A DNA stretch of 5,853 nt from an uncultured Sutterella sp. Its GTDB lineage: Bacteria > Pseudomonadota > Gammaproteobacteria > Burkholderiales > Burkholderiaceae_F. The stretch lies in contig USBS01000107.1 in the NCBI GenBank assembly GCA_900552915.1, forward strand, positions 1 to 5,853. Direction: 5' to 3'. The notes below the pieces were generated by a model. That model was not told the origin of the DNA. It did not search any database and was given only the letters and a program-made list of their open reading frames with translations. Position 1 is the stretch's first letter. Each line of letters starts with the position of its first letter. Below are positions 1-5,841 of this stretch, piece after piece. A program made the translations under genes and the position numbers.

Positions 1-373
1 TGAAGCTTTCGTAGTCGGCCGTGGGGATGCCCTTGCGTTTCATGAACGCCTTGGCGAAGTCCTTGGAGCTTTCGAGTTGAGCGGCTTCCTTGGTCGGACC
101 GAAGATGTCAAGGCCGGCAGCGCGAAATACGTTGACGACGCCCTTGGAAAGCGGCGCCTCGGGGCCGACGACGGTGAGGTCGATTTTGTGTTCGAGCGCC
201 CAGTCGCGCAACGCTTCGATATCGGTAATGGGGAGGTTTTCGAGGCGCGAGTCCGCTGCCGTACCGGCATTGCCCGGAGCCACCCAGACTTTCTCAACAC
301 CTTCGGATTTGGCAAGACGCCAGGCAAGAGCGTGCTCGCGGCCGCCGCTGCCGATCACTAAAACCTTAGTCAC
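1..373 (-). CDS. purD: Phosphoribosylamine--glycine ligase (GAR synthetase), N-terminal part, cut by the window edge
   Basis: This is the start of PurD, which joins glycine to 5-phosphoribosylamine using ATP, the second step of de novo purine synthesis in the cytoplasm. Translating the minus strand from a GTG at 371-373 gives 124 uninterrupted codons up to the left edge. The protein opens with TKVLVIGSGGREHALAW, the glycine-rich N-terminal signature of PurD, followed by APGNAGTA (residues about 32-39), VVGPEAPL (about 68-75) and the FGPTKEAAQLESSKDFAK block (about 90-107), all in family order. PurD is usually about 420-430 residues, so roughly 70% lies outside the window. The start is supported by GGAG at 381-384, seven bases upstream. 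yebC lies upstream on the same strand, 137 bases away, with a terminator between them, so purD probably needs its own promoter or readthrough. Identity is near certain. Confidence 0.96.
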   Translation of the reverse strand, partial: MTKVLVIGSGGREHALAWRLAKSEGVEKVWVAPGNAGTAADSRLENLPITDIEALRDWALEHKIDLTVVGPEAPLSKGVVNVFRAAGLDIFGPTKEAAQLESSKDFAKAFMKRKGIPTADYESF

Positions 374-380
374 AAAAATT

Positions 381-384
381 CTCC
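381..384 (-). promoter_or_regulatory. Ribosome binding site of purD, decides the GTG start
   Basis: GGAG on the minus strand, seven bases before the GTG at 371-373. It selects GTG as the start; no in-frame ATG lies nearby, and the conserved glycine-rich loop begins at about residue 7. Confidence 0.7.
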
Positions 385-387
385 GAT

Positions 388-404
388 TTGCCTCATCGAG
401 GCAA
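388..404 (-). promoter_or_regulatory. Small perfect hairpin just upstream of the purD ribosome binding site
   Basis: TTGCCTC (388-394) and GAGGCAA (398-404) are a perfect 7-bp inverted repeat with a 3-base loop, three bases upstream of the purD GGAG. No T-run follows, so it does not look like a terminator. It could affect mRNA stability or ribosome access, or be an operator; the sequence does not match the E. coli PurR box. The dyad is seen directly and its role is unknown. Confidence 0.4.
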
Positions 405-413
405 GCAAAGTGG

Positions 414-452
414 ATACAAAAAAGCTTGCAGGCAATTGTACCCGCAAGCTTT
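414..452 (-). terminator. Intrinsic terminator downstream of yebC
   Basis: Read on the minus strand, AAAGCTTGC (444-452) pairs perfectly with GCAAGCTTT (421-429). Three more inner pairs (one G-T) extend the stem to 12 bp around an 8-base loop at 433-440. The stem runs straight into a T-run (complement of the A-run at 418-423), the classic Rho-independent form. It lies 58 bases past the yebC stop and before purD, so it should end yebC transcripts or reduce readthrough into purD. Confidence 0.85.
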
Positions 453-510
453 CCTCGAAAGGCCTTCGGCTTTGCATTCGGCAATGCTCGGCCGAATCCG
501 CTGCCGAAAA

Positions 511-1245
511 TTATTCTTCGTCGAAAACGGCGCTCGTGTAGACGTTGCTCACGTCGTCAAGATCTTCAAGCGCATCGATGAGCTTTTGCATCTTCGCGGC
601 GTCTTCGCCCTTGAGTTCGACTTCGTTCAGCGGCTTCATCGTGATTTCGGAGGAAACCGGCGTAAGGCCCGCGGCCTCAAAGGCCTTGGAGACAGCGTCG
701 AACGCCGCCGGGTCGCACACCACATCGATGGAGCCGTCTTCGGGGTCGGTCACCACGTCGTCGGCGCCGGCTTCAAGAGCGGCTTCCATTACGGCGTCTT
801 CGCTCGTTCCCGGAGCAAAGAGGAATTCACCGCAGTGGCGGAACTGGAAGGAAACCGAGCCTTCGGTGCCCATGTTGCCGCCGTGCTTGGAAAGCGCATG
901 ACGAACGTCGGCCACCGTACGGGTGCGGTTGTCGGTCGTGCAGTCGATGATGAGGCTTGCGCCGCCGACGCCGTAGCCTTCGTAGCGGACTTCTTCGTAG
1001 TTGACGCCTTCGAGCTGGCCGGTGCCCTTGAGGATGGCATTCTGAATGGTGTCCTTGGGCACGTTGCCGTCACGAGCCTTGGAGATTGCCAAACGCAAGC
1101 GGGAGTTCATGTCGGGGTCGCCGCTGCCGCCGACGCGCGCGGCGACGATGATTTCACGCACAAGCTTGGTCCAGAGGTTGGAGCGCTTGGCATCCTGACG
1201 GCCCTTGCGATGCTGAATATTGGCCCATTTGGAATGTCCGGACAT
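511..1245 (-). CDS. yebC: YebC/PmpR family protein (TACO1-like regulator)
   Basis: A complete 244-residue protein of the YebC/PmpR/TACO1 family, close to the usual 235-250 residues. It begins with the family signature MSGHSKWANIQHRKGRQDAKR, followed by conserved blocks such as RLRLAISKARDGNVPKD (about residues 49-65), the YEEVRYEGYG and GGASLIIDCTTDNRTRTV stretches (about 82-110), then KHGGNMGTEGSVSFQF (about 119-134). It ends with the acidic C-terminal domain. Members have been described as DNA-binding transcription regulators (PmpR) and, more recently, as ribosome-associated factors that help translation through difficult motifs such as polyproline; which applies here cannot be read from sequence. 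The ATG is certain from the signature. The nearest Shine-Dalgarno match is AAGGA at 1257-1261, with an unusually long 11-base gap. purD follows on the same strand, separated by a terminator. Confidence 0.96.
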   Translation of the reverse strand: MSGHSKWANIQHRKGRQDAKRSNLWTKLVREIIVAARVGGSGDPDMNSRLRLAISKARDGNVPKDTIQNAILKGTGQLEGVNYEEVRYEGYGVGGASLIIDCTTDNRTRTVADVRHALSKHGGNMGTEGSVSFQFRHCGEFLFAPGTSEDAVMEAALEAGADDVVTDPEDGSIDVVCDPAAFDAVSKAFEAAGLTPVSSEITMKPLNEVELKGEDAAKMQKLIDALEDLDDVSNVYTSAVFDEE

Positions 1246-1330
1246 TTTTATCTAAATCCTTGTTGTCAGTCGATTTGATTGTGTTTTGAAAAACGATCTT
1301 TGCGCACTGCGGTGTCGGGCGGTCGGCATG

Positions 1331-1346
1331 CGTCCGGCGACGGACG
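1331..1346. repeat. Short perfect inverted repeat in the yebC leader region
   Basis: CGTCCG (1331-1336) and CGGACG (1341-1346) form a 6-bp GC-rich stem around GCGA. If yebC is transcribed from the candidate promoter at 1401-1429, this hairpin lies in its 5' leader, about 85 bases before the start codon. It could equally be a protein-binding dyad. Confidence 0.4.
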
Positions 1347-1400
1347 TCTTACTGTTGCAAAACAGCCGCTTAAGGGAAGGCCGCAGGCGGAAATTTTCGA

Positions 1401-1429
1401 ATTTTAACCACTTTTGGTGAGCCTGACAC
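1401..1429 (-). promoter_or_regulatory. Candidate sigma70-type promoter for yebC
   Basis: On the minus strand, GTGTCA (1424-1429) and TAAAAT (1401-1406) are separated by 17 bases, matching the -35 and -10 consensus at 4/6 and 5/6 positions. Transcription would start near 1394, giving a leader of about 150 bases for yebC. This comes from inspection only, and a closer promoter is possible. Confidence 0.3.
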
Positions 1430-1552
1430 GCGCATGCGGCCGAGCAATATTTTTCGGACAGCGATTTCGGGCGAGCAACAGCAATGCGAACAATGCGGCA
1501 AAAATCGGTATCCTAAGCCAGTTTTTTCCCGAAGGGCTGAGGTGCTGTGCCG

Positions 1553-1558
1553 TATAAT
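1553..1558 (+). promoter_or_regulatory. Consensus -10 element for the WYL regulator operon
   Basis: A perfect TATAAT lies 28 bases upstream of the ATG at 1587. The predicted start would be near 1565, leaving a leader of only about 20 bases. No good -35 is seen at 16-18 bases upstream, which is common for promoters that depend on an activator. Confidence 0.5.
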
Positions 1559-1586
1559 GAGGCCACTAAAATTTTCCTAATTCGAG

Positions 1587-2609
1587 ATGAAATCCAACCT
1601 GTCTTTTGCAATGCGGCTTTACCGCATTGATCAGATGCTGCAGGAGGAAGGCTCGGTCTCTTTTGAAAAGTTGCAGGCTGCATTGCAGTGCTCCGCTCCC
1701 ACGCTCAAGCGTGATATTCGCTATATGCGTGAGGCGGTGGGCGCCCCGATCGTGTATTCGCGGGCGCAGAACACCTATTCCTACGAGAGAGGCAAGGAGC
1801 CGGCCCGCAAAAATCGGCATGCACCCGAATTGCCCTCGCCTTGGTTTACGCCGGGCGAAATGTATTCTTTCATGGCTATTCTGCAGTTGCTTGATCGAAT
1901 TGAATGCGACCCTGCAGCAGTCCTAGGCGACGACATTCCCGCCTTGAAATCGCGCATACTCGCCATGCTTCCTGCCGATATGATCGGCGCCAAGGAACTG
2001 ATGAAGCGCGTGAAGGTGGTGATGCCTCCCGTGCCGACCGTCCAAGCTCCGTTTTTTAATCTGGTCGGTTCGGCTTTGGCTCAGCGCCGCCGTCTGAGGC
2101 TTACCTATTACACGCGTACTCGCGGGGTGGAGAACGCCCGTCAGGTGAGTCCGTTGCGTTTGGTGAACTGGCGAGGCCGCTGGTATCTGGATGCCTGGTG
2201 CCACGAAACCGAAAAGCTCAAGACTTTTGCCGTGGAAAACATTCGTTTTGCTGAAATGCTTTCCGTTCGCTGCCGTGTCGTGGCGATGCGCGACATCGAG
2301 CAGACGCTCGACAGCACCTATGGAATTTTCTCGGGCGGCGAACAGAAGACGGCGGTGATTCGAATCGACAGCGTGATGATGCCCTACGAGAGCTTTGCCG
2401 TTTGGCACAGCAATCAAAAGACGACGAAATCCGACGACGGCACCATGCTCTTGGAAGTGCCTTACGCTAAGGAAATGGAAATTGCAGGCGAAATCATGCG
2501 TCTGGGACGACACGCACAAGTGATTTCGCCGCAAAGCCTAATCGATTACATCAAGGATCAGTACCGGACGGCTTTGGCGCAGTACGGGGATTCGAAGGAG
2601 GCGAAATGA
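1587..2609 (+). CDS. WYL-domain transcriptional regulator with N-terminal HTH
   Basis: A 340-residue regulator. Residues about 9-55 form a DeoR/HTH_11-type winged helix-turn-helix (MRLYRIDQMLQEEG, then SFEKLQAAL, then the recognition-helix region SAPTLKRDIRYMREA). Residues about 165-225 form a WYL domain: RLRLTYYTRTRG, then RLVNWRGRWYLDAW with the WYL triad at W199-Y200-L201, then the ENIRFAEML strand-helix. The C-terminal part (about 255-330) fits the WCX extension. WYL proteins are thought to sense small ligands or nucleic acids and control transcription; several regulate defence or DNA-damage genes. The ATG has only a weak ribosome site, but starting here keeps the whole helix-turn-helix. 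The stop overlaps the start of the downstream metallophosphoesterase gene (ATGA), so the two are co-translated, and it most likely regulates that unit. The ligand and targets are not visible. Confidence 0.93.
   Translation: MKSNLSFAMRLYRIDQMLQEEGSVSFEKLQAALQCSAPTLKRDIRYMREAVGAPIVYSRAQNTYSYERGKEPARKNRHAPELPSPWFTPGEMYSFMAILQLLDRIECDPAAVLGDDIPALKSRILAMLPADMIGAKELMKRVKVVMPPVPTVQAPFFNLVGSALAQRRRLRLTYYTRTRGVENARQVSPLRLVNWRGRWYLDAWCHETEKLKTFAVENIRFAEMLSVRCRVVAMRDIEQTLDSTYGIFSGGEQKTAVIRIDSVMMPYESFAVWHSNQKTTKSDDGTMLLEVPYAKEMEIAGEIMRLGRHAQVISPQSLIDYIKDQYRTALAQYGDSKEAK
2595..2601 (+). promoter_or_regulatory. Strong Shine-Dalgarno of the metallophosphoesterase gene, inside the WYL gene
   Basis: AAGGAGG sits four bases before the ATG at 2606, within the last codons of the WYL gene. 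It fixes the start of the downstream gene and supports the long basic N-terminus. With the ATGA stop/start overlap it points to translational coupling. Confidence 0.8.
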
Positions 2610-3646
2610 CCGATGAAGCACGCTCGACCGTGCCGGCTGTCGCCGACAATAGAAGCTCTCGGCACGGTTGGCGCAAGAAAAAGCGTTGGCACCAGGGATA
2701 TGGGAGACAGCCTCAGTCCGGGCAGGAAAAACGGCAGTCGGGTAAGCCGTTGCCCAAGATTTTTTTCTGCGGCGATCCTCACGGGGAATTCGAGTACATC
2801 AATAAGATAGTCGAAAAATATCGGCCGGATGCCATTGTGATTCTGGGCGATTTACAGCCTTCCGATGACTTGGATAAGCTGCTTGCGCGCACGCTTGAGC
2901 TCACGGAAGTCTGGTGGATTCCCGGAAACCACGACACTGATACCGAGGAGTATTACGATCGACTCTGGCATGGTCCCCTAGCCGAGCACAATCTGCACGG
3001 GCGAGTGGCGGAGGTGGCGGGCATTCGCATCGCCGGTCTCGGCGGCGTTTTCCGCGGCCAAATCTGGATGCCCGAAGGTCGCCCCAACTATTCGTCCGTC
3101 GTGAGTTTTGTGCGCCGCAGCCCGAAGACGAATTTGTGGCGAGGCGGTTTGCCTCGTCGGCATCGTTCGTCGATTTTTCCTGCGACGTACGAGGCGCTCT
3201 CGCAGTGCTCGGCGGATGTATTGGTGACGCATGAAGCAGCGGGCTGTCACAAAAAGGGGTTTGACGCGATCGATCGACTCGCGAAAAAGCTTGGTGTCAA
3301 GCGCCTCTTTCACGGACATCAGCACGAAGACTGCGAGTACGGCGTTTACAAGGGAATGCTGGTGCGCGCCGTGGGCTTTCGCGGCATTGTAGACCTGAAC
3401 GGTCGTGTGATTCGTCCTGCCGAGATTGATCCTCGCGACATTCTGGTGATGCAGCAGGCGGGTGAAGAGCCGACGCCCGACGAGCTCGACAGCATCGAGT
3501 TCGATTATCAGGAAATGCTGGATCGCCTGCGTTCCCGCGATAATGGAAGCGGTTCCGGAGAGGCCGGCGCAAACGGCAGACGGCCGCGTCGGTTCTACAA
3601 CCGAGGACCGCGGCGTTCCGAGAAAAACGATAAAAGTGAAAATTAG
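2606..3646 (+). CDS. Calcineurin-like metallophosphoesterase with basic tails
   Basis: A 346-residue protein with every metal-binding motif of the calcineurin-like phosphoesterase fold in order: D57-P-H59 (CGDPHGEF), GDLQ with D82, GNHD at 107-110, THE with H209, and GHQH with H238 and H240. It should therefore be an active two-metal phosphatase, phosphodiesterase or nuclease; the substrate cannot be told. The core (about 51-265) is preceded by about 50 polar, basic residues (RHGWRKKKRW at 19-28) and followed by a C-terminal tail rich in Gly, Arg and Lys (from about residue 310), both probably disordered and suited to binding nucleic acid or another polyanion. An arginine-rich insert (about 150-192) lies between the metal motifs. 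No signal peptide or membrane segment is seen, so it is cytoplasmic. It overlaps the WYL gene by four bases, has its own AAGGAGG, and ends 11 bases before a terminator hairpin. Confidence 0.92.
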   Translation: MTDEARSTVPAVADNRSSRHGWRKKKRWHQGYGRQPQSGQEKRQSGKPLPKIFFCGDPHGEFEYINKIVEKYRPDAIVILGDLQPSDDLDKLLARTLELTEVWWIPGNHDTDTEEYYDRLWHGPLAEHNLHGRVAEVAGIRIAGLGGVFRGQIWMPEGRPNYSSVVSFVRRSPKTNLWRGGLPRRHRSSIFPATYEALSQCSADVLVTHEAAGCHKKGFDAIDRLAKKLGVKRLFHGHQHEDCEYGVYKGMLVRAVGFRGIVDLNGRVIRPAEIDPRDILVMQQAGEEPTPDELDSIEFDYQEMLDRLRSRDNGSGSGEAGANGRRPRRFYNRGPRRSEKNDKSEN

Positions 3647-3657
3647 ACGAAATTGAG

Positions 3658-3689
3658 AGTAAAACGGCCGCATTTGCGGCCGTTTTACT
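3658..3689. terminator. Bidirectional intrinsic terminator between convergent genes
   Basis: AGTAAAACGGCCGC (3658-3671) pairs perfectly with its complement at 3676-3689 around the loop ATTT, a 14-bp stem. The GC core is flanked by an A-run and a T-run, so the hairpin plus T-tract is present on both strands. It lies 11 bases past the metallophosphoesterase stop and 10 bases past the moeA stop, so it serves both. Confidence 0.88.
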
Positions 3690-3699
3690 GTGGAAAGGT

Positions 3700-4986
3700 T
3701 CAAATCAGCGCTTCGTGAAGAGACTGTATGCGGACGACATCGCCTTTGCTGAAGCGATCGCCCGCGTGATCCAAGCACAAGATGACATCGGCTTGCGTGA
3801 GCATGACGAGATCGGCGGAGCTTTGACTTTGCAGCGGTTCGACCACGGGTACGCCTTTGTCGTAGCCGACAATTTTTGCTCTCATGAATTCCGCACGGCC
3901 TGCTTTCTTTTTGATGTCGCAGGCAAGCAGTGCCGTTGTTTCGGTGAGCCATAGGCGCTCGTTGAGCCCCTGCATGCGCAGCAGGGCACCACGCACAAAT
4001 TCCAGGAATGTGACGAAGGCGGCAACGGGGTTGCCGGGCAGAACAAAGACGGGTTTGCCCTCAATTACGCCGAAGCGCATGGGGCGCCCGGGGCGCATGT
4101 TGATCGACCAGGGCTGCATTGTCCCCATAGAGCCGAGTTGCGACTGGCTGATGTCAAACTTGCCGTTTCCTGCGCCGCCCGTGAGGATGAGCATGTCGCT
4201 TTCGGCCAGTGCACAGGCAATTTGTTCGGCTATTTCTTCCGGTGAATCATGCAGAACGCCGCTTGAGTGAACGTCGCAGCCGATTGACTTTAGCATCGCC
4301 CGCAGCATGACGCCGTTGCTGTTGTATGTTTGAAAGCGCTCAAGAGGTTGACCGGGTTCGACAAGTTCGCTGCCGGTGGTAATGATCGCAACGCGGACAC
4401 GGGCAAAGATGTCTACTTCGGAAATGCCGGCGGCGGCAAGAAGCGCAATGTGCTGCGGCGTGAGTTTTGTGCCGGCCGCAACAATTGTTTGCCCTGCGCG
4501 AATTTGCTCGCCTTCGTAGCGGATGTTGGCGCCGCACTTAACGTCGGAGGGCGAAAACTCGATTGTGTGCGCCGCTTCGTCGATGTTGCATTTTTCAAAA
4601 GGAATCACCGTGTCAAACGCTTCGGGTACGGCGGCGCCGGTTGCAATCTCGATGCATTGACCTTCGGTGAAATCCTTTTGGCGACAAGGAAGTCCGGCAA
4701 AACTCTGCCCTGCAATGTCAAGGGTAACGTTTTCACGGTTGGCTGCGTCGCTGTACCGAAAAGCGTATCCGTCCATGGCTGAGTTTGTATAAGTAGGAAG
4801 CGGATAAGCAGCACAAACGTGCTGAACCGTAACACGGCCGACAGATTCGGAAAGGGGGACACGTTCGGCGGCAAAGGGGCGCGGTGCGGCGGCCAGAATA
4901 TTGTCTCTGGCCTGTGAGATGGTAATGGATTCGGCAGACTTTCGAGCGGCGGGCATTGCGTAACTCTGTTGTTTCGATAGACTCAT
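3700..4986 (-). CDS. moeA: Molybdopterin molybdenumtransferase
   Basis: MoeA uses adenylated molybdopterin and molybdate to form molybdenum cofactor in the cytoplasm. From the ATG at 4984-4986 it is 428 residues, near the usual 400-420. Motifs in order: NSAMDGYAFR (68-77; D72 aligns with catalytic Asp59 of E. coli MoeA), the ATGAAVPEAFDTVIPFE block (115-131), ANIRYEGEQI (153-162), the ITTGSELVEPG nucleotide-binding-like motif (202-212), LILTGGAGNGKFDIS (266-280), MRPGRPMRFG (297-306) and VLPGNPVAAFVTF (315-327). The loop after GG (271-279) reads GAGNGKFD where many MoeA proteins have a VSVG-type sequence; D278 is kept. The start is uncertain: a TTG at 5028 (442 residues) and an ATG at 4956 (418 residues) are in frame, none with a strong ribosome site; 4986 fits the candidate promoter. 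It converges on the metallophosphoesterase gene and diverges from mobA. Confidence 0.95.
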   Translation of the reverse strand: MSLSKQQSYAMPAARKSAESITISQARDNILAAAPRPFAAERVPLSESVGRVTVQHVCAAYPLPTYTNSAMDGYAFRYSDAANRENVTLDIAGQSFAGLPCRQKDFTEGQCIEIATGAAVPEAFDTVIPFEKCNIDEAAHTIEFSPSDVKCGANIRYEGEQIRAGQTIVAAGTKLTPQHIALLAAAGISEVDIFARVRVAIITTGSELVEPGQPLERFQTYNSNGVMLRAMLKSIGCDVHSSGVLHDSPEEIAEQIACALAESDMLILTGGAGNGKFDISQSQLGSMGTMQPWSINMRPGRPMRFGVIEGKPVFVLPGNPVAAFVTFLEFVRGALLRMQGLNERLWLTETTALLACDIKKKAGRAEFMRAKIVGYDKGVPVVEPLQSQSSADLVMLTQADVILCLDHAGDRFSKGDVVRIQSLHEALI

Positions 4987-5036
4987 TAAGCGTTTCGGAA
5001 GATGCAGTGTGGCACAACCGAGGCTCAACCCGAAAG

Positions 5037-5042
5037 ATCATA
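5037..5042 (-). promoter_or_regulatory. Candidate -10 element of moeA
   Basis: TATGAT on the minus strand, 50 bases upstream of the ATG at 4986. The implied transcription start near 5030 would leave the alternative TTG at 5028 almost without a leader, which favours the ATG start. No convincing -35 is seen. Confidence 0.3.
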
Positions 5043-5104
5043 GTGCAAGAGGGCGGCAATTTCGACTGGCTGCGACGCGCGTCAGGCAAATTGCTCTGAC
5101 ACGC

Positions 5105-5112
5105 TATATATA
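5105..5112 (+). promoter_or_regulatory. Candidate -10 region of mobA
   Basis: TATATATA lies about 20 bases before the mobA GTG. A start near 5117-5119 would place the AAGG ribosome site (5121-5124) at the very 5' end of the mRNA, so the leader would be extremely short. No good -35 is seen at the right distance; TTGCTC at 5091 is too close. Confidence 0.3.
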
Positions 5113-5130
5113 GATTCAGAAAGGCAAACC

Positions 5131-5715
5131 GTGGACCATATTGAGAAATCTCAAATCACAGGACTGATTTTGGCCGGGGGCAAAGCGAGCCGCATGGGCG
5201 GAAGCGATAAGGGATTGGTGGAGTTTCGCGGTAAGCCCTTGGTTGAGTATGTCCTTGGTACCCTCAAGGGGCAATGTGCCGAGGTGATGATCAGCGCCAA
5301 CCGAAACGAGGAAATTTATCGCGGCTATGGGTGTCGTGTGGTGCGAGATGCGCAGACCGGTTTCCCGGGGCCGCTCGCCGGCATTGCGGCGGGGCTTTCG
5401 GAAATCGAGAGCGATTATTTGGTTGTGGCGCCTTGCGACAGCCCCTATTTGCCCAATGATTATGTCGAGCGCCTGGCGCAGGGGCTTGAATCGCATCCGC
5501 ACTCGCTTGTAGCGGCGGCGCGTGCAGCCGGTCGAGAGCAACCGGTCTTCATGCTTATCAAGAGGGAGGCACTGCCGGCGGTTAACAATGCGTTGGCTTC
5601 AGGGCAGAGCGCCGTCTACCGTTGGCTCAACGAAACAATGCACGCTATTTGGGTTGATTTTGAAGACTCGCATGCGTTTGAAAACATGAATCGACCGGAA
5701 GATTTGCAGCAATGA
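5131..5715 (+). CDS. mobA: Molybdenum cofactor guanylyltransferase
   Basis: MobA transfers GMP from GTP to the molybdenum cofactor, giving the guanine dinucleotide form used by DMSO-reductase-family enzymes (nitrate, formate, DMSO, TMAO and similar oxidoreductases). At 194 residues it matches the family. It carries the nucleotidyltransferase signature LILAGGKASRMGGSDKG (12-28; R21, D26 and K27 are the expected nucleotide-contacting residues), the GPLAGIAAGL block (80-89), the metal-binding APCDSPYLP (100-108; D103), and the C-terminal FENMNRPEDL (183-192), like the usual F-x-N-x-N-x-PEDL. The start is GTG, with AAGG at 5121-5124 six bases upstream; the signature begins at residue 12, so a later start would not fit. 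moeA is divergent, 144 bases away, and acts one step earlier in the same pathway. No hairpin terminator is visible after the stop. Confidence 0.96.
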   Translation: MDHIEKSQITGLILAGGKASRMGGSDKGLVEFRGKPLVEYVLGTLKGQCAEVMISANRNEEIYRGYGCRVVRDAQTGFPGPLAGIAAGLSEIESDYLVVAPCDSPYLPNDYVERLAQGLESHPHSLVAAARAAGREQPVFMLIKREALPAVNNALASGQSAVYRWLNETMHAIWVDFEDSHAFENMNRPEDLQQ

Positions 5716-5788
5716 AAAAAATTTCCTTATGAATCAATTAATTGACATAGACAAGGGGCAAGTTCAGCGAAAAAGTTCGAAATCGGGC

Positions 5789-5817
5789 TTGACAAGTCAA
5801 AACGACATGTCCATAAT
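5789..5817 (+). promoter_or_regulatory. Strong sigma70-type promoter reading out of the right edge
   Basis: TTGACA (5789-5794) and CATAAT (5812-5817) are separated by exactly 17 bases, matching consensus 6/6 and 5/6. Transcription should start near 5824, towards a gene beyond the window. The -35 lies in an inverted repeat (TTGAC-AA-GTCAA, 5789-5800), and the spacer contains the palindrome GACATGTC (5804-5811), which could be operator sites. The near-consensus boxes could suit a stable RNA or highly expressed gene, but the product is not visible. Confidence 0.7.
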
Positions 5818-5827
5818 TCGCAACCTC

Positions 5828-5841
5828 GCTTGACGGCAAGC
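5828..5841 (+). repeat. Short hairpin in the leader of the rightward transcript
   Basis: GCTTG and CAAGC, separated by ACGG, form a 5-bp stem a few bases after the predicted transcription start. An ATGAGT ends the window at 5848, but without a clear ribosome site it cannot be called a start codon. Confidence 0.3.

Larger units (their letters stand above)
1246..1586. other. Divergent non-coding region between yebC and the WYL regulator gene
   Basis: This 341-base stretch separates two divergently transcribed genes, and I see no credible coding sequence in it. It contains a TATAAT just upstream of the WYL gene (1553-1558), a candidate leftward promoter for yebC (1401-1429), a 6-bp hairpin (1331-1346), and a short imperfect direct repeat around 1482-1500 (CAATGCGAA then CAATGCGGC). 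It is long for a simple divergent promoter pair. Confidence 0.6.

Noticed and set aside
477..508. Inverted repeat TTCGGCA / TGCCGAA just after the yebC stop, considered as a second terminator
   Set aside because: The 18-base loop is large and no T-run follows on the minus strand. The hairpin at 421-452 is the better terminator.
77..581. Plus-strand open frames opposite purD
   Set aside because: The minus-strand frame encodes the conserved N-terminus of PurD without interruption; the plus-strand frames show no domain.
388..1278. A 296-codon open frame on the plus strand across yebC
   Set aside because: It is antisense to the unmistakable yebC, begins at a TTG without a ribosome site, and its protein has no recognisable family features. 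It is a shadow of codon bias in yebC.
1522..1536. T-run followed by CCCGAAGGG, considered as a terminator
   Set aside because: The stem is only 3 bp, and the T-run lies before it on the plus strand and reads as an A-run after it on the minus strand. Neither orientation works.
1923..2534. A 203-codon minus-strand frame within the WYL gene
   Set aside because: It is antisense to clear HTH and WYL motifs and has no ribosome site or family features.
2978..3952. A 324-codon open frame on the minus strand
   Set aside because: It runs antisense through the metallophosphoesterase, across the terminator and into moeA in another frame. It is rich in Arg and His as shadow frames tend to be, and no single gene would span that terminator.
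5742..5747. A second TTGACA downstream of mobA, considered as a promoter
   Set aside because: No -10-like hexamer is found 16-18 bases further on (CAGCGA region).
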